Origin: Pseudoalteromonas rubra
GTDB lineage: Bacteria > Pseudomonadota > Gammaproteobacteria > Enterobacterales > Alteromonadaceae
Direction: 5' to 3'
Assembly (NCBI RefSeq): GCF_005887095.1
Contig: NZ_PNCI01000007.1
Span: 114,639 to 178,638 of the forward strand
DNA: 64,000 nucleotides
Positions 35,993-45,561 of this stretch are shown here, one piece after another. A model generated the notes under the pieces. That model did not search any database. It saw nothing but the letters and a program-made list of their open reading frames with translations, and was not told the DNA's origin. The translations under genes and the position numbers were made by a program. Each line of letters begins with the position of its first letter. The stretch's first letter is position 1.

Positions 35993-36025
35993 CAAAACAA
36001 TTTAATGAAACCAGACTACTTCCTG

Positions 36026-36041
36026 TTGACGTAAACGTCAA
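36026..36041. promoter_or_regulatory. LiuR-like palindrome before etfD
   Basis: TTGACGT-AA-ACGTCAA, a perfect 7-base inverted repeat around AA. It lies 70 bases upstream of etfD. The sequence resembles what I remember as the MerR-type LiuR operator of marine Gammaproteobacteria (branched-chain amino-acid catabolism); the name is inference. Confidence 0.65.
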
Positions 36042-36110
36042 CCTAAAATAACCTTAACAAAACTAAAGCCTCGTTTTAGTTAAACTACCGTCAATCTATG
36101 TGAGGTAAAA

Positions 36111-37760
36111 ATGGTCGAACGCGAAACCATGGAATTTGATGTTGTGATCGTTGGCGCGGGCCCTGCGGGCTTATCGTGCGCGATCCGACTTGCACAACAG
36201 GCACAGGAAAAACAACAAGAACTGATGATCTGTGTCGTTGAAAAAGGCTCAGAGGTCGGAGCACATATTTTGTCTGGAGCTGTCTTTGAAACTAAAGCGC
36301 TGGACGAATTAATCCCGAACTGGGCAGAAAAAAATGCCCCGATTACAGCAAAAGTGACTGAAGACGAAATCTACCTGTTTAAAGATCAGAATAAAGCGAC
36401 CAGCATCCCACATTTTGCTGTTCCCAAGACCTTTAAAAACGAAGGCAATTATATTGTCTCCATGGGCAATGTCTGTCGCTGGCTGGCTGAGCAGGCAGAG
36501 CAACTGGGTGTTGAAGTCTTCCCCGGGTTTAGTGCGCACTCTTTGATCGTTGAAAACGATGAAGTTAAAGGCATCGTCACCGGTGATATGGGCGTAGACA
36601 AAGAGGGGCAGCCAAAAGACAGTTACATGCCAGGTATGGAACTCAGAGCCAAGTACACAGTATTTGCCGAAGGTTGTCGTGGCCATCTGGGCAAACAGCT
36701 AATTAGTCAATTTGCTCTGGATAAAGACGCGACCCCACAACATTATGGTATTGGTTTTAAAGAGATCTGGCAGATTGATCCTGCCAAACATCAGGAAGGT
36801 AAAGTCGTTCATGGTACGGGCTGGCCGCTCGATAATGAAACCCATGGCGGCTCCTTTATGTACCACGGTGAAAACAATCAGGTGGTCGTCGGGTTAATCA
36901 TCGACCTGAACTATAAAAACCCTTACCTTAGCCCGTTTGACGAATTTCAGCGTATGAAACATCAGCAAGTATTTAAAGAAACGCTGGAAGGTGGCGAGCG
37001 CGTTGCATATGGTGCCCGAGCGATTGCCAAAGGCGGCTTTCATGCGTTACCCAAAATGCACTTCCCTGGCGGTTTACTGGTTGGCTGTGATGCAGGTACG
37101 CTCAACTTTGCCAAAATCAAAGGTAATCACACAGCGATGAAGTCGGGTATGATAGCTGCGGATACCATTTTGGCTGCACTGACAGAAGAAAACCATCGCG
37201 CAGATTTAAGCGAGTTTGCCGATAACTTTAAAAGTAGCTGGCTGTATGACGAGCTTTACCAGTCGCGTAACTTTGGCCCGGCCATGCACAAGTTTGGCCG
37301 GATATTAGGTGGCGCCTACAACATGGTTGATCAAAACCTGTTTTCCGGCTCACTGCCGTTTACACTCAAAGATACCACGCTGGACCACGCTTCTCTCAGG
37401 CTGGCAAAAGACTCTCAGGAAATCAACTATCCCAAACCGGACGGTAAACTGAGCTTTGACAAGCTGTCGTCGGTGTTTTTATCCAACACCAACCATGAAG
37501 AAGAGCAGCCCTGTCATTTGCAACTTAAAGATGCCTCTATTCCTATCAAGGTGAACCTTGAGCAGTATGCTGAGCCTGCACAGCGTTACTGTCCGGCAGG
37601 TGTGTACGAGGTCAACGAAGATGAAAACGGTGATAAACAGTTTGTGATTAATGGGCAAAACTGTGTTCACTGTAAGACCTGTGACATCAAAGATCCGAGT
37701 CAAAATATCACCTGGGTGACGCCAGAAGGCGCTGGTGGTCCTAACTATCCCAACATGTAA
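36111..37760 (+). CDS. etfD: Electron transfer flavoprotein-ubiquinone oxidoreductase
   Basis: A 549-residue protein. N-terminal FAD site 'VVIVGAGPAGLSCAIRLAQQ' (about residues 11-30); C-terminal 4Fe-4S ligands in 'YCPAGVYEV' and 'NCVHCKTCDI'. The last part 'ITWVTPEGAGGPNYPNM' is the conserved end of ETF-QO. It carries electrons from EtfAB to ubiquinone, feeding oxidation of fatty and branched-chain amino acids into respiration. ATG follows GAGG. Divergent from etfBA with shared palindromes. A strong terminator follows at 37816. Confidence 0.97.
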   Translation: MVERETMEFDVVIVGAGPAGLSCAIRLAQQAQEKQQELMICVVEKGSEVGAHILSGAVFETKALDELIPNWAEKNAPITAKVTEDEIYLFKDQNKATSIPHFAVPKTFKNEGNYIVSMGNVCRWLAEQAEQLGVEVFPGFSAHSLIVENDEVKGIVTGDMGVDKEGQPKDSYMPGMELRAKYTVFAEGCRGHLGKQLISQFALDKDATPQHYGIGFKEIWQIDPAKHQEGKVVHGTGWPLDNETHGGSFMYHGENNQVVVGLIIDLNYKNPYLSPFDEFQRMKHQQVFKETLEGGERVAYGARAIAKGGFHALPKMHFPGGLLVGCDAGTLNFAKIKGNHTAMKSGMIAADTILAALTEENHRADLSEFADNFKSSWLYDELYQSRNFGPAMHKFGRILGGAYNMVDQNLFSGSLPFTLKDTTLDHASLRLAKDSQEINYPKPDGKLSFDKLSSVFLSNTNHEEEQPCHLQLKDASIPIKVNLEQYAEPAQRYCPAGVYEVNEDENGDKQFVINGQNCVHCKTCDIKDPSQNITWVTPEGAGGPNYPNM

Positions 37761-37767
37761 TTGATGC

Positions 37768-37790
37768 TGGCAGGTGTCTCTAACCTGCCA
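37768..37790. terminator. Hairpin just after etfD stop
   Basis: TGGCAGGT / ACCTGCCA, a perfect 8-base stem and 7-base loop, eight bases after the etfD stop. No T-run follows; the terminator proper is 26 bases further on. Confidence 0.45.
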
Positions 37791-37815
37791 CAAATGCTAT
37801 TTATCCTAAATTGCC

Positions 37816-37837
37816 GGGGCAAAATGCCCCTTTTTTT
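37816..37837 (+). terminator. Terminator of etfD
   Basis: GGGGC-AAAAT-GCCCC followed by seven T: an ideal intrinsic terminator 56 bases after the etfD stop. Confidence 0.9.
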
Positions 37838-37877
37838 CTATACTTAAGCAAACGTTTTTTAAAAGATGAGGTGCCTT

Positions 37878-38360
37878 ATGGCGCAGCAATCTGAAGTGGT
37901 GTTTCGCTTTTTAGCCGAGCCAACCGACGTGAACTTTGGTGGTAAAGTGCACGGTGGCGTAGTAATGAAATGGATAGATCAGGCGGGCTATGCCTGTGCT
38001 GCAGGCTGGAGTGGCGCCTATTGTGTTACGGTTTCCGTCGCGGGCGTGCGTTTTCACCGCCCTATTTTGGTTGGCCAGATTGTTGAAGTCTCTGCACGCA
38101 TTGCCCATACCGGTAAAACCAGTATGCAGATATTTATTCAGGTACGTTGTGGCGACCCACAAAAGCAACACATGGTCGAAACCAATCATTGCATCATCAG
38201 CTTTATTGCCATGGACCAAGCCGGCTACCCTATTCCGGTTGCCAAGTATGAAGCTAAAACCCAGGAGCAAAAAGCGCTGGAGCAATATGCCATTAAAATG
38301 AAAGAAATTGCGATTCAAACTGAGTCGTTATTACAAAACACACTGGACCAGGGTGACTGA
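37878..38360 (+). CDS. Acyl-CoA thioesterase, hotdog fold (YciA/Acot-like)
   Basis: A 160-residue protein starting at ATG 37878 (GAGGTG upstream; ATG 37866 is an alternative). 'DVNFGGKVHGGVVMKWIDQAGYACA' holds the catalytic hotdog helix with the Asp in 'WIDQAG'; 'SVAGVRFHRPILVGQIVEVSARI' and 'IQVRCGD' are the matching strands. It hydrolyses acyl-CoA to free acid and CoA. It is placed downstream of etfD but separated from it by a strong terminator. The stop codon lies within a 10-base hairpin. Confidence 0.88.
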   Translation: MAQQSEVVFRFLAEPTDVNFGGKVHGGVVMKWIDQAGYACAAGWSGAYCVTVSVAGVRFHRPILVGQIVEVSARIAHTGKTSMQIFIQVRCGDPQKQHMVETNHCIISFIAMDQAGYPIPVAKYEAKTQEQKALEQYAIKMKEIAIQTESLLQNTLDQGD

Positions 38361-38370
38361 TCCAGTGTGT
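38338..38370 (+). terminator. Hairpin containing the thioesterase stop codon
   Basis: ACACACTGGA / TCCAGTGTGT form a perfect 10-base stem with a 13-base loop that includes the TGA at 38358-38360. The following sequence is GGCGTTTTGC, a weak T-run; may end transcription between the convergent thioesterase and mipA genes. Confidence 0.5.
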
Positions 38371-38397
38371 GGCGTTTTGCAAGTGTGATAAGTACGC

Positions 38398-39192
38398 TTA
38401 AAAGGTGTACAGAGCGCCGATAAAGGCCACATCCATCGTATCGTCACCCACCAGAGGGCTCTTGCTAATGACGCTATCCAGTTCTGTTCTGCTTACGCTG
38501 CCTATCAGAGTGATTTCTGGCGTCAGCTGGTAGTAAGCATTTAAACCAAACGTGACGTTCACCGCACTGTCATCAGTCTGATACGCTGTCCGTCCAACTG
38601 ATGCATTGATATTTTTACCGCTGATCCCGTATACGGTATTCACGTAATCGGAATCCAACCAGCGTACCTGTGCCTGCGCCGAAATACCAAATCCATAGGC
38701 ACTCTCATACAATGGAACTTCCGCACTGAGTGCAAAATTGGTGGCGTCTGATTCGTTGGACAAATCGGTATGTCCAGATACGCCAAACCATAAGAACCTG
38801 GCGCCATAGTTCAACACTACCTCACCCTCAGGTGCGTCATAGCCGTCAAACACCTTGCTATCTGAGCTGGTGTTACCAAACAGACTATCATACCCTTCGT
38901 TGCGATAGCCAAGGCCTGCGTAGGCGGTAAAAGTATCATTCAAATTAAGAAACTGATAACCGATGGTGCTGTTTTCATTGGAAAACCAGTTACCTTTTTT
39001 GATGTCGGCCATGGGCACTATCGCCATTTCGTTGCCAACTCCTTTCCAGGGCAAATCTGCCACTAAAACACCTGCACCAATTTTTACTTCCCAATCATCC
39101 TGCCCTTGTTCGGAGGCGTTACCGTACATGCTTGCCAGGCCCAGAAATAAACCGCCAGCCATGGCCACTGAGTTTTTAAATATCCCGATCAT
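38398..39192 (-). CDS. MipA/OmpV family outer-membrane protein
   Basis: A 264-residue protein with a signal peptide and an amphipathic beta-barrel pattern ending in a terminal Phe (GALYTF), as in outer-membrane proteins. 'WEVKIGAGVLVADLPWKGVGNEMAIVPMADI' near the N-terminus and 'INASVGRTAYQTDDSAVNVTFGLNAYYQLTPEITLIGSVSR' near the end are MipA/OmpV-like. E. coli MipA interacts with murein hydrolase MltA, while Vibrio OmpV is a porin; either is possible. Single gene. Confidence 0.85.
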   Translation of the reverse strand: MIGIFKNSVAMAGGLFLGLASMYGNASEQGQDDWEVKIGAGVLVADLPWKGVGNEMAIVPMADIKKGNWFSNENSTIGYQFLNLNDTFTAYAGLGYRNEGYDSLFGNTSSDSKVFDGYDAPEGEVVLNYGARFLWFGVSGHTDLSNESDATNFALSAEVPLYESAYGFGISAQAQVRWLDSDYVNTVYGISGKNINASVGRTAYQTDDSAVNVTFGLNAYYQLTPEITLIGSVSRTELDSVISKSPLVGDDTMDVAFIGALYTF

Positions 39193-39523
39193 TATGAGCT
39201 CCTAGTCTCTAAAAGTGTTATTGCGCTGAGATTGAAAGTTCGGGAGGCTGCCGATAACAGCTAAGCGAATGCGCTGACTTCCCCTTGAACTCCACGTACT
39301 CATAATGTGATAAAAACATGCAAATCTCAGTGAGGGCCTTGTGAGCAACTGTAACTTTGTGCGCCATATCACAACAGTTATTCACATTTCGGGTAACTTC
39401 TTGTATTTAAGTCACTCACTTTGGAACGGTTTAAATTTATCCAATCTAGCTCTTACCAGCTGGTAAGAGCTGTGCTATGATTGCCGCCGACTTAAATTAT
39501 GGTCAAATAAAGAGCAAATAGTA
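39193..39523. other. Divergent regulatory region of mipA and the REC-PilZ gene
   Basis: About 330 bases. The main features are a 24-base perfect palindrome at 39448-39471 and a probable extended -10 (TGCTATGAT) at 39473-39481 that point to the REC-PilZ gene. I see no other hairpin or frame. Confidence 0.5.
39448..39471. promoter_or_regulatory. 24-base perfect palindrome overlapping REC-PilZ promoter
   Basis: The arms AGCTCTTACCAG and CTGGTAAGAGCT meet without a gap and are perfectly complementary. The palindrome covers the likely -35 (TTACCA, 39453-39458) and spacer of the promoter whose extended -10 is TATGAT at 39476-39481. This is the expected position for a repressor operator; the protein that binds is unknown. 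Confidence 0.65.
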
Positions 39524-40285
39524 GTGAGAAATGTCCGGTTTTTAGTGGTTGACGATTGTACCGCAGTGCGCAATGTCGTACGCAATATCATAAAGACACG
39601 TTTGGGGTCAGATCAGGTGATCATGGCAACTAATGGCAAGCAAGCACTTCAGATCCTCGAGTCAAAACCCATCGACATTATTATTTCTGACTGGCAAATG
39701 CCTGAAATGAATGGCGAAGAGCTGCTCTACCGGGTCCGTAATAGCGCCAAATTTAAAGACCTGCCTTTTATCATGATGACCTCGAACGGTGAGCGCGATT
39801 TTGTGATCACCGCGATTAAAAATGGCGTTAGCCACTTTGTCGTCAAACCGTTTAGGGCAGAAAAACTTGAAGCTGCGGTAAATAAATCCTGGAATGGTGC
39901 TTGTAAACGTAACTCGGTGCGCCATTCTGCCTTGCCATCACACGCATTGCGTATTGTTGCATCCGACGCCCTGCTTGAGGCCAAGGTAAATAACATCAGC
40001 CACACCGGTATGCAGGTTTATTCAGATTATGTGGACGCGCTTAAACTATACAAAACCACCGAATTCAACCTGAGCTTTGACAACTTTAACGGCTCTCACG
40101 CTTTGAGTATTTCCCCTTTGTATGGGTCGATTGTGCGTATAGAAGCAAACGAGGGTCCTGAGCAAGATTGTTTGCTGGGCGTGCGCTTTGAGCTGGATAA
40201 ATGCAGCGAGCAGGTTCGTAAGAACCTGGACAAACTGATGATACACCTGGATAACGCAGCCCCGGACGTTGTAGATAATAATTAG
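39524..40285 (+). CDS. Response regulator with REC and PilZ domains
   Basis: A 253-residue protein, GTG start. Residues 5-125 are a receiver domain with acidic residues Asp10/Asp11, phosphoacceptor Asp56 ('ISDWQMPEMNG'), Thr86 and Lys108 ('VVKPF'). The C-terminal half is a PilZ domain: RxxxR at 129-133 (RNSVR) and NxSxxG at 157-162 (NISHTG), the cyclic-di-GMP contact residues. It therefore could join a phosphorelay to c-di-GMP sensing. No histidine kinase is next to it. The 3' end overlaps the convergent gene by four bases. A large palindrome overlaps its likely promoter. Confidence 0.9.
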   Translation: MRNVRFLVVDDCTAVRNVVRNIIKTRLGSDQVIMATNGKQALQILESKPIDIIISDWQMPEMNGEELLYRVRNSAKFKDLPFIMMTSNGERDFVITAIKNGVSHFVVKPFRAEKLEAAVNKSWNGACKRNSVRHSALPSHALRIVASDALLEAKVNNISHTGMQVYSDYVDALKLYKTTEFNLSFDNFNGSHALSISPLYGSIVRIEANEGPEQDCLLGVRFELDKCSEQVRKNLDKLMIHLDNAAPDVVDNN

Positions 40286-40641
40286 ATAGCTTGCCTGGCC
40301 AGCTCGAACATTGTTGTATTTGTTTGCCTGATAAGCTCGTGGCGCGGCATATCACATTGCGACATGACTTTACTCACAACCAGCTCGATTTCGCATTGCA
40401 GTGCCGAATTGAGTTGAGTAGCCCGGACCGTCCCATCTCCTACTCCTGCAAATAATGGTTGTAAAAACACACGACGTTTACAGAGCTGCTCCACGACTAA
40501 AGGCATGACCGGAGACTGCTCGGTAAAAACCCGACGGCAAATACTACTGACCAGACGACTGTATGTCGGCTCCATCATATTGGAGACAAGGCGACCTTTT
40601 TGCTCAGACTGCGGAGCACTTTCTATACTAAACATTTTCAA
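40282..40641 (-). CDS. Hypothetical protein convergent to the REC-PilZ gene
   Basis: A 119-residue protein (117 from the ATG at 40635) with no hydrophobic segment, four Cys (SSICRR, VEQLCKRR, ALQCEIE, MSQCDM), and a mainly helical look. I do not recognise a family. The last four bases overlap the convergent response regulator gene. No clear ribosome site, so the start is uncertain. Confidence 0.5.
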   Translation of the reverse strand: MKMFSIESAPQSEQKGRLVSNMMEPTYSRLVSSICRRVFTEQSPVMPLVVEQLCKRRVFLQPLFAGVGDGTVRATQLNSALQCEIELVVSKVMSQCDMPRHELIRQTNTTMFELARQAI

Positions 40642-40785
40642 ACCAATACATTATGTAATAACCCGATCCTAGCTACAAACAGCAAACTGGGGAATTACAC
40701 AGGATTACAGCTCAGAGTCAGTTCCATTTGTTACTACGCTTTTAGATCGCTACAATACGCGCAAATTTACTAGCCGGAATATTGT

Positions 40786-41496
40786 GTGCACTTCGATATA
40801 CAGCCCATTGGTGTGATCCATTCACCCTACAAACAAAAGTTTGCCATTCCAAGACAACCTCGCCTGGTACCAGAAGCCAAAGCTAAGCTGGTATTCTGTG
40901 CAGACTTTAACCGAGAAGAGTTTGTACGCGGTATTGAGGAGTTTAGCCACCTGTGGTTGTTATTCCGCTTTCACGAGACCGCCGACAAAGGGTATTCTGC
41001 TTTGGTACGACCGCCAAGGTTAGGCGGGAATGCGCGCAAAGGCGTATTCGCGACCCGCGCCACCTTCAGACCAAATGGCATTGGTATGAGTGCCGTAAAG
41101 CTTGAAGGTGTTGAGTACAAAAATGGTCAACTCGCACTACTGTTATCTGGAATAGACTTACTCGACGGCACGCCGATTGTCGATATTAAACCCTATTTGC
41201 CCTATTCAGATGCCCTAACAGATGCTGCCGCGGGTTTTGCAGACACCCGCCCTGAGACGCAAATGACGGTCACCTTTAGTGAACAGGCCGAAGATTTTAT
41301 CTCTAAACAGGGCGATTACCCGAATTTAAGGGACTTTATTAGTAACGTGCTCAAACAAGACCCTCGCCCTGCATATAAGAAAAAACAGGAAAATCCGCAA
41401 AACTATGGCATGAACCTGTATGACTTTAATATTCGCTGGCAAGTAGATGGCGAACACAATCATGTGCTTGAAGTGGCCCAGGCGGAGTCGGATTGA
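40786..41496 (+). CDS. trmO: tRNA (N6-threonylcarbamoyladenosine37-N6)-methyltransferase TrmO
   Basis: A 236-residue protein, GTG start. Characteristic TrmO/YaeB blocks: 'IGVIHSPYKQKFAIPRQPRL' (8-27), 'FVRGIEEFSHLWLLFRFHE', 'PRLGGNARKGVFATRATFRPNGIGMSAVKLEGV' and 'GTPIVDIKPYLPYSDA'. It methylates N6 of t6A37 in threonine tRNAs with SAM. The C-terminal extension 'QDPRPAY...GMNLYDFNIRWQV' is usual in proteobacteria. Single gene, upstream of proS. Confidence 0.96.
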   Translation: MHFDIQPIGVIHSPYKQKFAIPRQPRLVPEAKAKLVFCADFNREEFVRGIEEFSHLWLLFRFHETADKGYSALVRPPRLGGNARKGVFATRATFRPNGIGMSAVKLEGVEYKNGQLALLLSGIDLLDGTPIVDIKPYLPYSDALTDAAAGFADTRPETQMTVTFSEQAEDFISKQGDYPNLRDFISNVLKQDPRPAYKKKQENPQNYGMNLYDFNIRWQVDGEHNHVLEVAQAESD

Positions 41497-41654
41497 ACAA
41501 AAATCCCTCAGCCACCTGAACTGTCGCTTTTTACGCGATAAATAAAGCTTTTTAAGCGGTTTTAGCACTGTTAAACTAACCCGACAAAAATACTACAACA
41601 ACGTATGACTACTTGGGCCGAGGCCTGAGTAATCATCAATTGAACGGAACAAGT

Positions 41655-43379
41655 ATGCGTACCAGTCAATATATTTTAGCGACTCAAAAAGAGACGCCTG
41701 CAGATGCAGAAGTGATCAGCCATCAGCTGATGTTACGCGCGGGCATGATCCGCAAATTAGCCTCCGGTTTATACACTTGGTTACCTTCCGGCCTGAAAGT
41801 ACTGCGTAAAGTAGAAAAAATCGTCCGTGAAGAAATGGACAAAGCCGGCGCCATTGAAATGCTGATGCCCATCATTCAGCCCGCCGATTTATGGCAAGAA
41901 TCGGGTCGTTGGGAGCAATTTGGTCCTGAGCTACTGCGTATCAATGACAGACACAATCGTCCGTTCGCACTGGGTCCGACCCACGAAGAAGTGATCACTG
42001 ATCTGGTACGTCGCGAAGTCAGCAGCTACAAACAACTGCCACTAACCTTATACCAGGTTCAAACCAAAGTACGTGACGAAGTACGCCCTCGTTTTGGTGT
42101 AATGCGTGCCCGTGAATTCACCATGAAAGATGCTTATTCTTTCCACCTGGATGAAGCGTGTCTGGAAAATACCTATCAGGTAATGCATCAGGCCTACTGT
42201 AATATCTTTGAACGCCTGGGCCTGGATTACCGCCCGGTTATCGCAGATACAGGCTCTATCGGTGGTAGTGTGTCGCATGAGTTCCACGTCTTGGCTGAAT
42301 CGGGTGAAGATGCCATCGCTTTCAGCACTGAAAGTGATTATGCCGCTAACATCGAAAAGGCCGAAGCCGTTGCGCCCTCTGAGTCTCGCCCTGAGCCTTC
42401 GAAAGAACTGAATACTTTCGATACGCCTGAAGCAAACACCATTGCCGAGCTTAAAGAAAAGCACGGTGTTAAACCACATCGTGGCGTGAAGACTCTGATA
42501 GTCTACGGCGCGCCGGACGAAGACGATAAGCGTGGCCTGGTTGCGCTTATTCTGCGTGGCGATCACGAGTTGAATGAGCTTAAAGCTGAGAAACTACCTC
42601 TGGTTGATTCGCCGCTGGAAATGGCCAAAGAAGAAGACATAGTTGCAGCCATTGGCGCTAAGCCTGGTTCACTGGGCCCGGTTGGTCTGAGCATGCCTGT
42701 TATCGTCGATCGCAGCGCTGCTGTCATGGCAGACTTCGTTGCAGGTGCGAACAAAAATGGCGTTCACTACAGCGGTATTAACTGGGATCGTGATGTTACA
42801 GACTATACGGTTGCAGATCTGCGCAATGTAGTTGAAGGCGATCCAAGTCCGTGTGGTAAAGGCACGCTGCAGATCAAACGTGGTATTGAAGTTGGTCACA
42901 TTTTCCAGCTAGGCACTAAGTACTCAGAAGCCATGAGTGCTGGCGTACTAGGTGAAAGTGGTAAAAACCAGGTCATGACCATGGGCTGTTACGGTATTGG
43001 TGTTTCGCGTATCGTTGCAGCTGCCATCGAGCAGAATAATGACGATTACGGTATTAAGTGGCCACAGGCCATTGCGCCGTTTGAGCTGGCTATCGTACCA
43101 ATGAATATGCATAAATCGCATCGCATCCCGGATATTGCACAGAAGTTTTATACTGACCTGCAAGCGGCTGGTGTTGAAGTACTATTCGACGATCGTAAAG
43201 AGCGTCCGGGTGTGATGTTTAACGACATGGAGCTATTGGGCGTGCCATTTACACTGGTGATCGGCGAGCGTAACCTGGATAACAATCAGGTTGAGCTTAA
43301 AAACCGTCGTACTGGTGAAAAACTGATGCTGGACATTGACTCTGCGGTAGCTGAGATCGCCAAAGCATTGGGTAAATAA
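41655..43379 (+). CDS. proS: Prolyl-tRNA synthetase
   Basis: A 574-residue class II synthetase of the long bacterial type. Start ATG 41655 ([15 protein letters not shown]) is the conserved N-terminus with GGAACAAGT before it. Motif 1 and 2 blocks ('[24 protein letters not shown]', '[25 protein letters not shown]'), a long insertion domain (about 225-400) that deacylates mischarged Ala-tRNA, motif 3 ('[17 protein letters not shown]') and an anticodon-binding C-terminus. Ended by a strong terminator at 43391. Confidence 0.98.
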   Translation: MRTSQYILATQKETPADAEVISHQLMLRAGMIRKLASGLYTWLPSGLKVLRKVEKIVREEMDKAGAIEMLMPIIQPADLWQESGRWEQFGPELLRINDRHNRPFALGPTHEEVITDLVRREVSSYKQLPLTLYQVQTKVRDEVRPRFGVMRAREFTMKDAYSFHLDEACLENTYQVMHQAYCNIFERLGLDYRPVIADTGSIGGSVSHEFHVLAESGEDAIAFSTESDYAANIEKAEAVAPSESRPEPSKELNTFDTPEANTIAELKEKHGVKPHRGVKTLIVYGAPDEDDKRGLVALILRGDHELNELKAEKLPLVDSPLEMAKEEDIVAAIGAKPGSLGPVGLSMPVIVDRSAAVMADFVAGANKNGVHYSGINWDRDVTDYTVADLRNVVEGDPSPCGKGTLQIKRGIEVGHIFQLGTKYSEAMSAGVLGESGKNQVMTMGCYGIGVSRIVAAAIEQNNDDYGIKWPQAIAPFELAIVPMNMHKSHRIPDIAQKFYTDLQAAGVEVLFDDRKERPGVMFNDMELLGVPFTLVIGERNLDNNQVELKNRRTGEKLMLDIDSAVAEIAKALGK

Positions 43380-43390
43380 CCCCTTCTCCG

Positions 43391-43419
43391 GCAGAGCACA
43401 CTAAGCTGTGCTCTGCTTT
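43391..43419 (+). terminator. Terminator of proS
   Basis: GCAGAGCACA / TGTGCTCTGC, a perfect 10-base stem with a 6-base loop, then TTTAT, 11 bases after the proS stop. Confidence 0.85.
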
Positions 43420-43504
43420 ATCCTCACTGTCACAATAGCTTCTCTTAACTGCCCTGTTTTTGTCATCCCTCGTCTCTAACTTAGGGTTTATTACGCTCGA
43501 GAGT

Positions 43505-44311
43505 ATGGCTATGACACAAACCTACTATCCAACAATTTGGATCTCTGATGTACACCTGGGCTATAAAGACTGCAAAGCCGAGTTTTTGCTGGACTTTCTG
43601 AACAGCACACGTTGCGACACCCTATATCTTGTCGGTGATATCGTAGACCTGTGGTCACTCAAAAGGCAGTTTTTCTGGCACTCCAGTCATTACCAGGTAC
43701 TCGAATGTATTCAACGCAAGGCAGAAAATGGCACTAAAGTCATTTACATTCCCGGTAATCACGATGAAACTTTTCGCAATTACGTAGGTAAAACCCTGTT
43801 TCATGTTGAAGTACACAAAACCTATATTCATACCACATCAGCGGGCAAACAATTTTTGTTATTACATGGTGATGATTTTGACTCAGCAACCCGCTATAAC
43901 AAGCTGATCAGCATCATAGGCGATGCAGCCTATGATTTCTTGCTGTTTCTTAACCGCTGGACCAATCGAGTGCGCAGGCTTTATGGCGGGCACTATTGGT
44001 CTTTGGCTTCGTGGTTAAAAAACCGGGTTCATAAAGCCCGTGAAGCAATCCATGCTTTTGAACAAGCAGCGGTGCACGAAGCAAAAAAACGTGGTGTTGA
44101 TGGCATTATTTGCGGTCACATACATCAACCTAGAATTGCTGTCATGGATGGTATCGTGTACTGCAATGATGGCGACTGGATAGAAAACTGTACTGCGCTG
44201 GTAGAAAATGAACAAGGCCGAATTGAATTACTGCATTGGTCTGACATTAAGAAGGTGTTGACCGTGGTCGAGCCTGAAGCTGCCTCCCCTGAGGATGTCA
44301 AGGCAGCCTGA
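43505..44311 (+). CDS. LpxH-like UDP-2,3-diacylglucosamine diphosphatase family metallophosphoesterase
   Basis: A 268-residue protein (start ATG 43505; earlier frame start at 43460 unsupported). Metallophosphoesterase motifs in order: SDVHLG, GDIVDLW, PGNHDE, LLHGDDFD, CGHIHQP. The 'VDGIICGHIHQPRIA...NDGDWIENCTAL' end is that of the UDP-2,3-diacylglucosamine diphosphatase family. It is longer than E. coli LpxH (about 240) and resembles the LpxH-like/YbbF-related paralogues found across proteobacteria, so activity in lipid A synthesis is possible but not certain. Confidence 0.85.
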   Translation: MAMTQTYYPTIWISDVHLGYKDCKAEFLLDFLNSTRCDTLYLVGDIVDLWSLKRQFFWHSSHYQVLECIQRKAENGTKVIYIPGNHDETFRNYVGKTLFHVEVHKTYIHTTSAGKQFLLLHGDDFDSATRYNKLISIIGDAAYDFLLFLNRWTNRVRRLYGGHYWSLASWLKNRVHKAREAIHAFEQAAVHEAKKRGVDGIICGHIHQPRIAVMDGIVYCNDGDWIENCTALVENEQGRIELLHWSDIKKVLTVVEPEAASPEDVKAA

Positions 44312-44352
44312 ATTACCGCATGAGGTAGCATGGCGTTAACCATGCTACTAAT

Positions 44353-45561
44353 TTATCTGAATAATACGGATTCGCGACTGAACCAGCGTACACAGCAACC
44401 CAACAGAGCCGCAGCGAGCAGAGTTGAAGCTAAGAAGATCAAAGCCACCGCCTGGTAATCAACCGTCCCTTTAACAATTTCCTTGATGGCCAGCGCCACA
44501 TTAGTGATTGGGATCCAAGCGGTTTTAGCATTTAATGTCATATTCGGCAAGACGGAAACCACAATAGGCACAAACACTAACATGCTCAGCGGTCCCATGT
44601 AATTTTGCGCCTCTTTAAAGCTGCGAGCATAAATGGAAATCGCCAGTACCAGAGACGACAGCATCATGGCAACGGGTAATAACAGGGCAAAAATCAGCAG
44701 AAAATCCCACTGTGTGACACTCGAAAATGCACTCAGAATAGGATCCAATGTACCAAACCCACTGGCAATCCCAATCCAGATGGCCATGCTAGACACAGTG
44801 ACCAAGGCACAGGCAATAGAGCTAATAAGAATGGTCAGAAACTTGCCCAGCACCAATTGAGTGCGAGTCAGCGGTGTCAGTAGTAAGGTTTCCAGCGTAC
44901 CGCGCTCTTTCTCACCAGCACCCAGATCAATTGCCGGGTAACTGGCGCCCATCAATACCAGCGGGATCAGCATGTAGGGAATAAACGCACCGATTTTCTC
45001 ACCAATGTTTTCGCGCCTGTCAGCCGTGTCCACCTTTTCCATTATTACAGGTTTAAGTACAGCCGCTTGTTTATTCGCTTCAACACCCAGTTCAGTGAGA
45101 GCCTGCTCTGTCAGTTTGGCCGAATACTCGTCAATGGCCTTTTTTATCCGGCCATAAATAAAATTAATAGACTGCGCATCATTAAAGACCACCTGAAACC
45201 GGGTTTGTTCACCCTGAGTCAACTGTTCCTGGGGAATTGACGGAATGTAGATCCCCACGTCAATAATACCTCTTCTGACAGCATCACTGAGTGCGTCAAC
45301 ACTGTCGAGCTTAGTATCGCCCTCATAGCGTTTAAAACTGCGATGATAGAACAAGGTCTCGGCGAAAGGACGGGCAAAGTCCTCGTTAACCACATAAAAC
45401 GTATGAACCTTTTGCTCTGCCTCTAAGGCTGCCTTGGAAGTCAGAAAAGCGACAAAAGCTAATAAAACAGGGAAGATAACGATGGGAAGCGCAATCACAA
45501 AAAACAATGTTTTGCGGTCTCTTAGTAATTCACGCAGCTCCTTGATCATGACCTCAAACAT
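44353..45561 (-). CDS. ABC transporter permease, NatB-like (ABC-2 type)
   Basis: A 402-residue inner-membrane permease. A first helix (residues about 17-38) is followed by a large extracytoplasmic loop (about 40-190), and then five helices with 'GAGEKERGTLETLLLTPLTRTQLVLGKF', the ABC-2/NatB exporter motif. Natural substrates in the NatAB family are sodium ions; proteins with this fold also export other ions or drugs. It overlaps the ATPase gene by eight bases and completes the exporter. Confidence 0.9.
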   Translation of the reverse strand: MFEVMIKELRELLRDRKTLFFVIALPIVIFPVLLAFVAFLTSKAALEAEQKVHTFYVVNEDFARPFAETLFYHRSFKRYEGDTKLDSVDALSDAVRRGIIDVGIYIPSIPQEQLTQGEQTRFQVVFNDAQSINFIYGRIKKAIDEYSAKLTEQALTELGVEANKQAAVLKPVIMEKVDTADRRENIGEKIGAFIPYMLIPLVLMGASYPAIDLGAGEKERGTLETLLLTPLTRTQLVLGKFLTILISSIACALVTVSSMAIWIGIASGFGTLDPILSAFSSVTQWDFLLIFALLLPVAMMLSSLVLAISIYARSFKEAQNYMGPLSMLVFVPIVVSVLPNMTLNAKTAWIPITNVALAIKEIVKGTVDYQAVALIFLASTLLAAALLGCCVRWFSRESVLFR

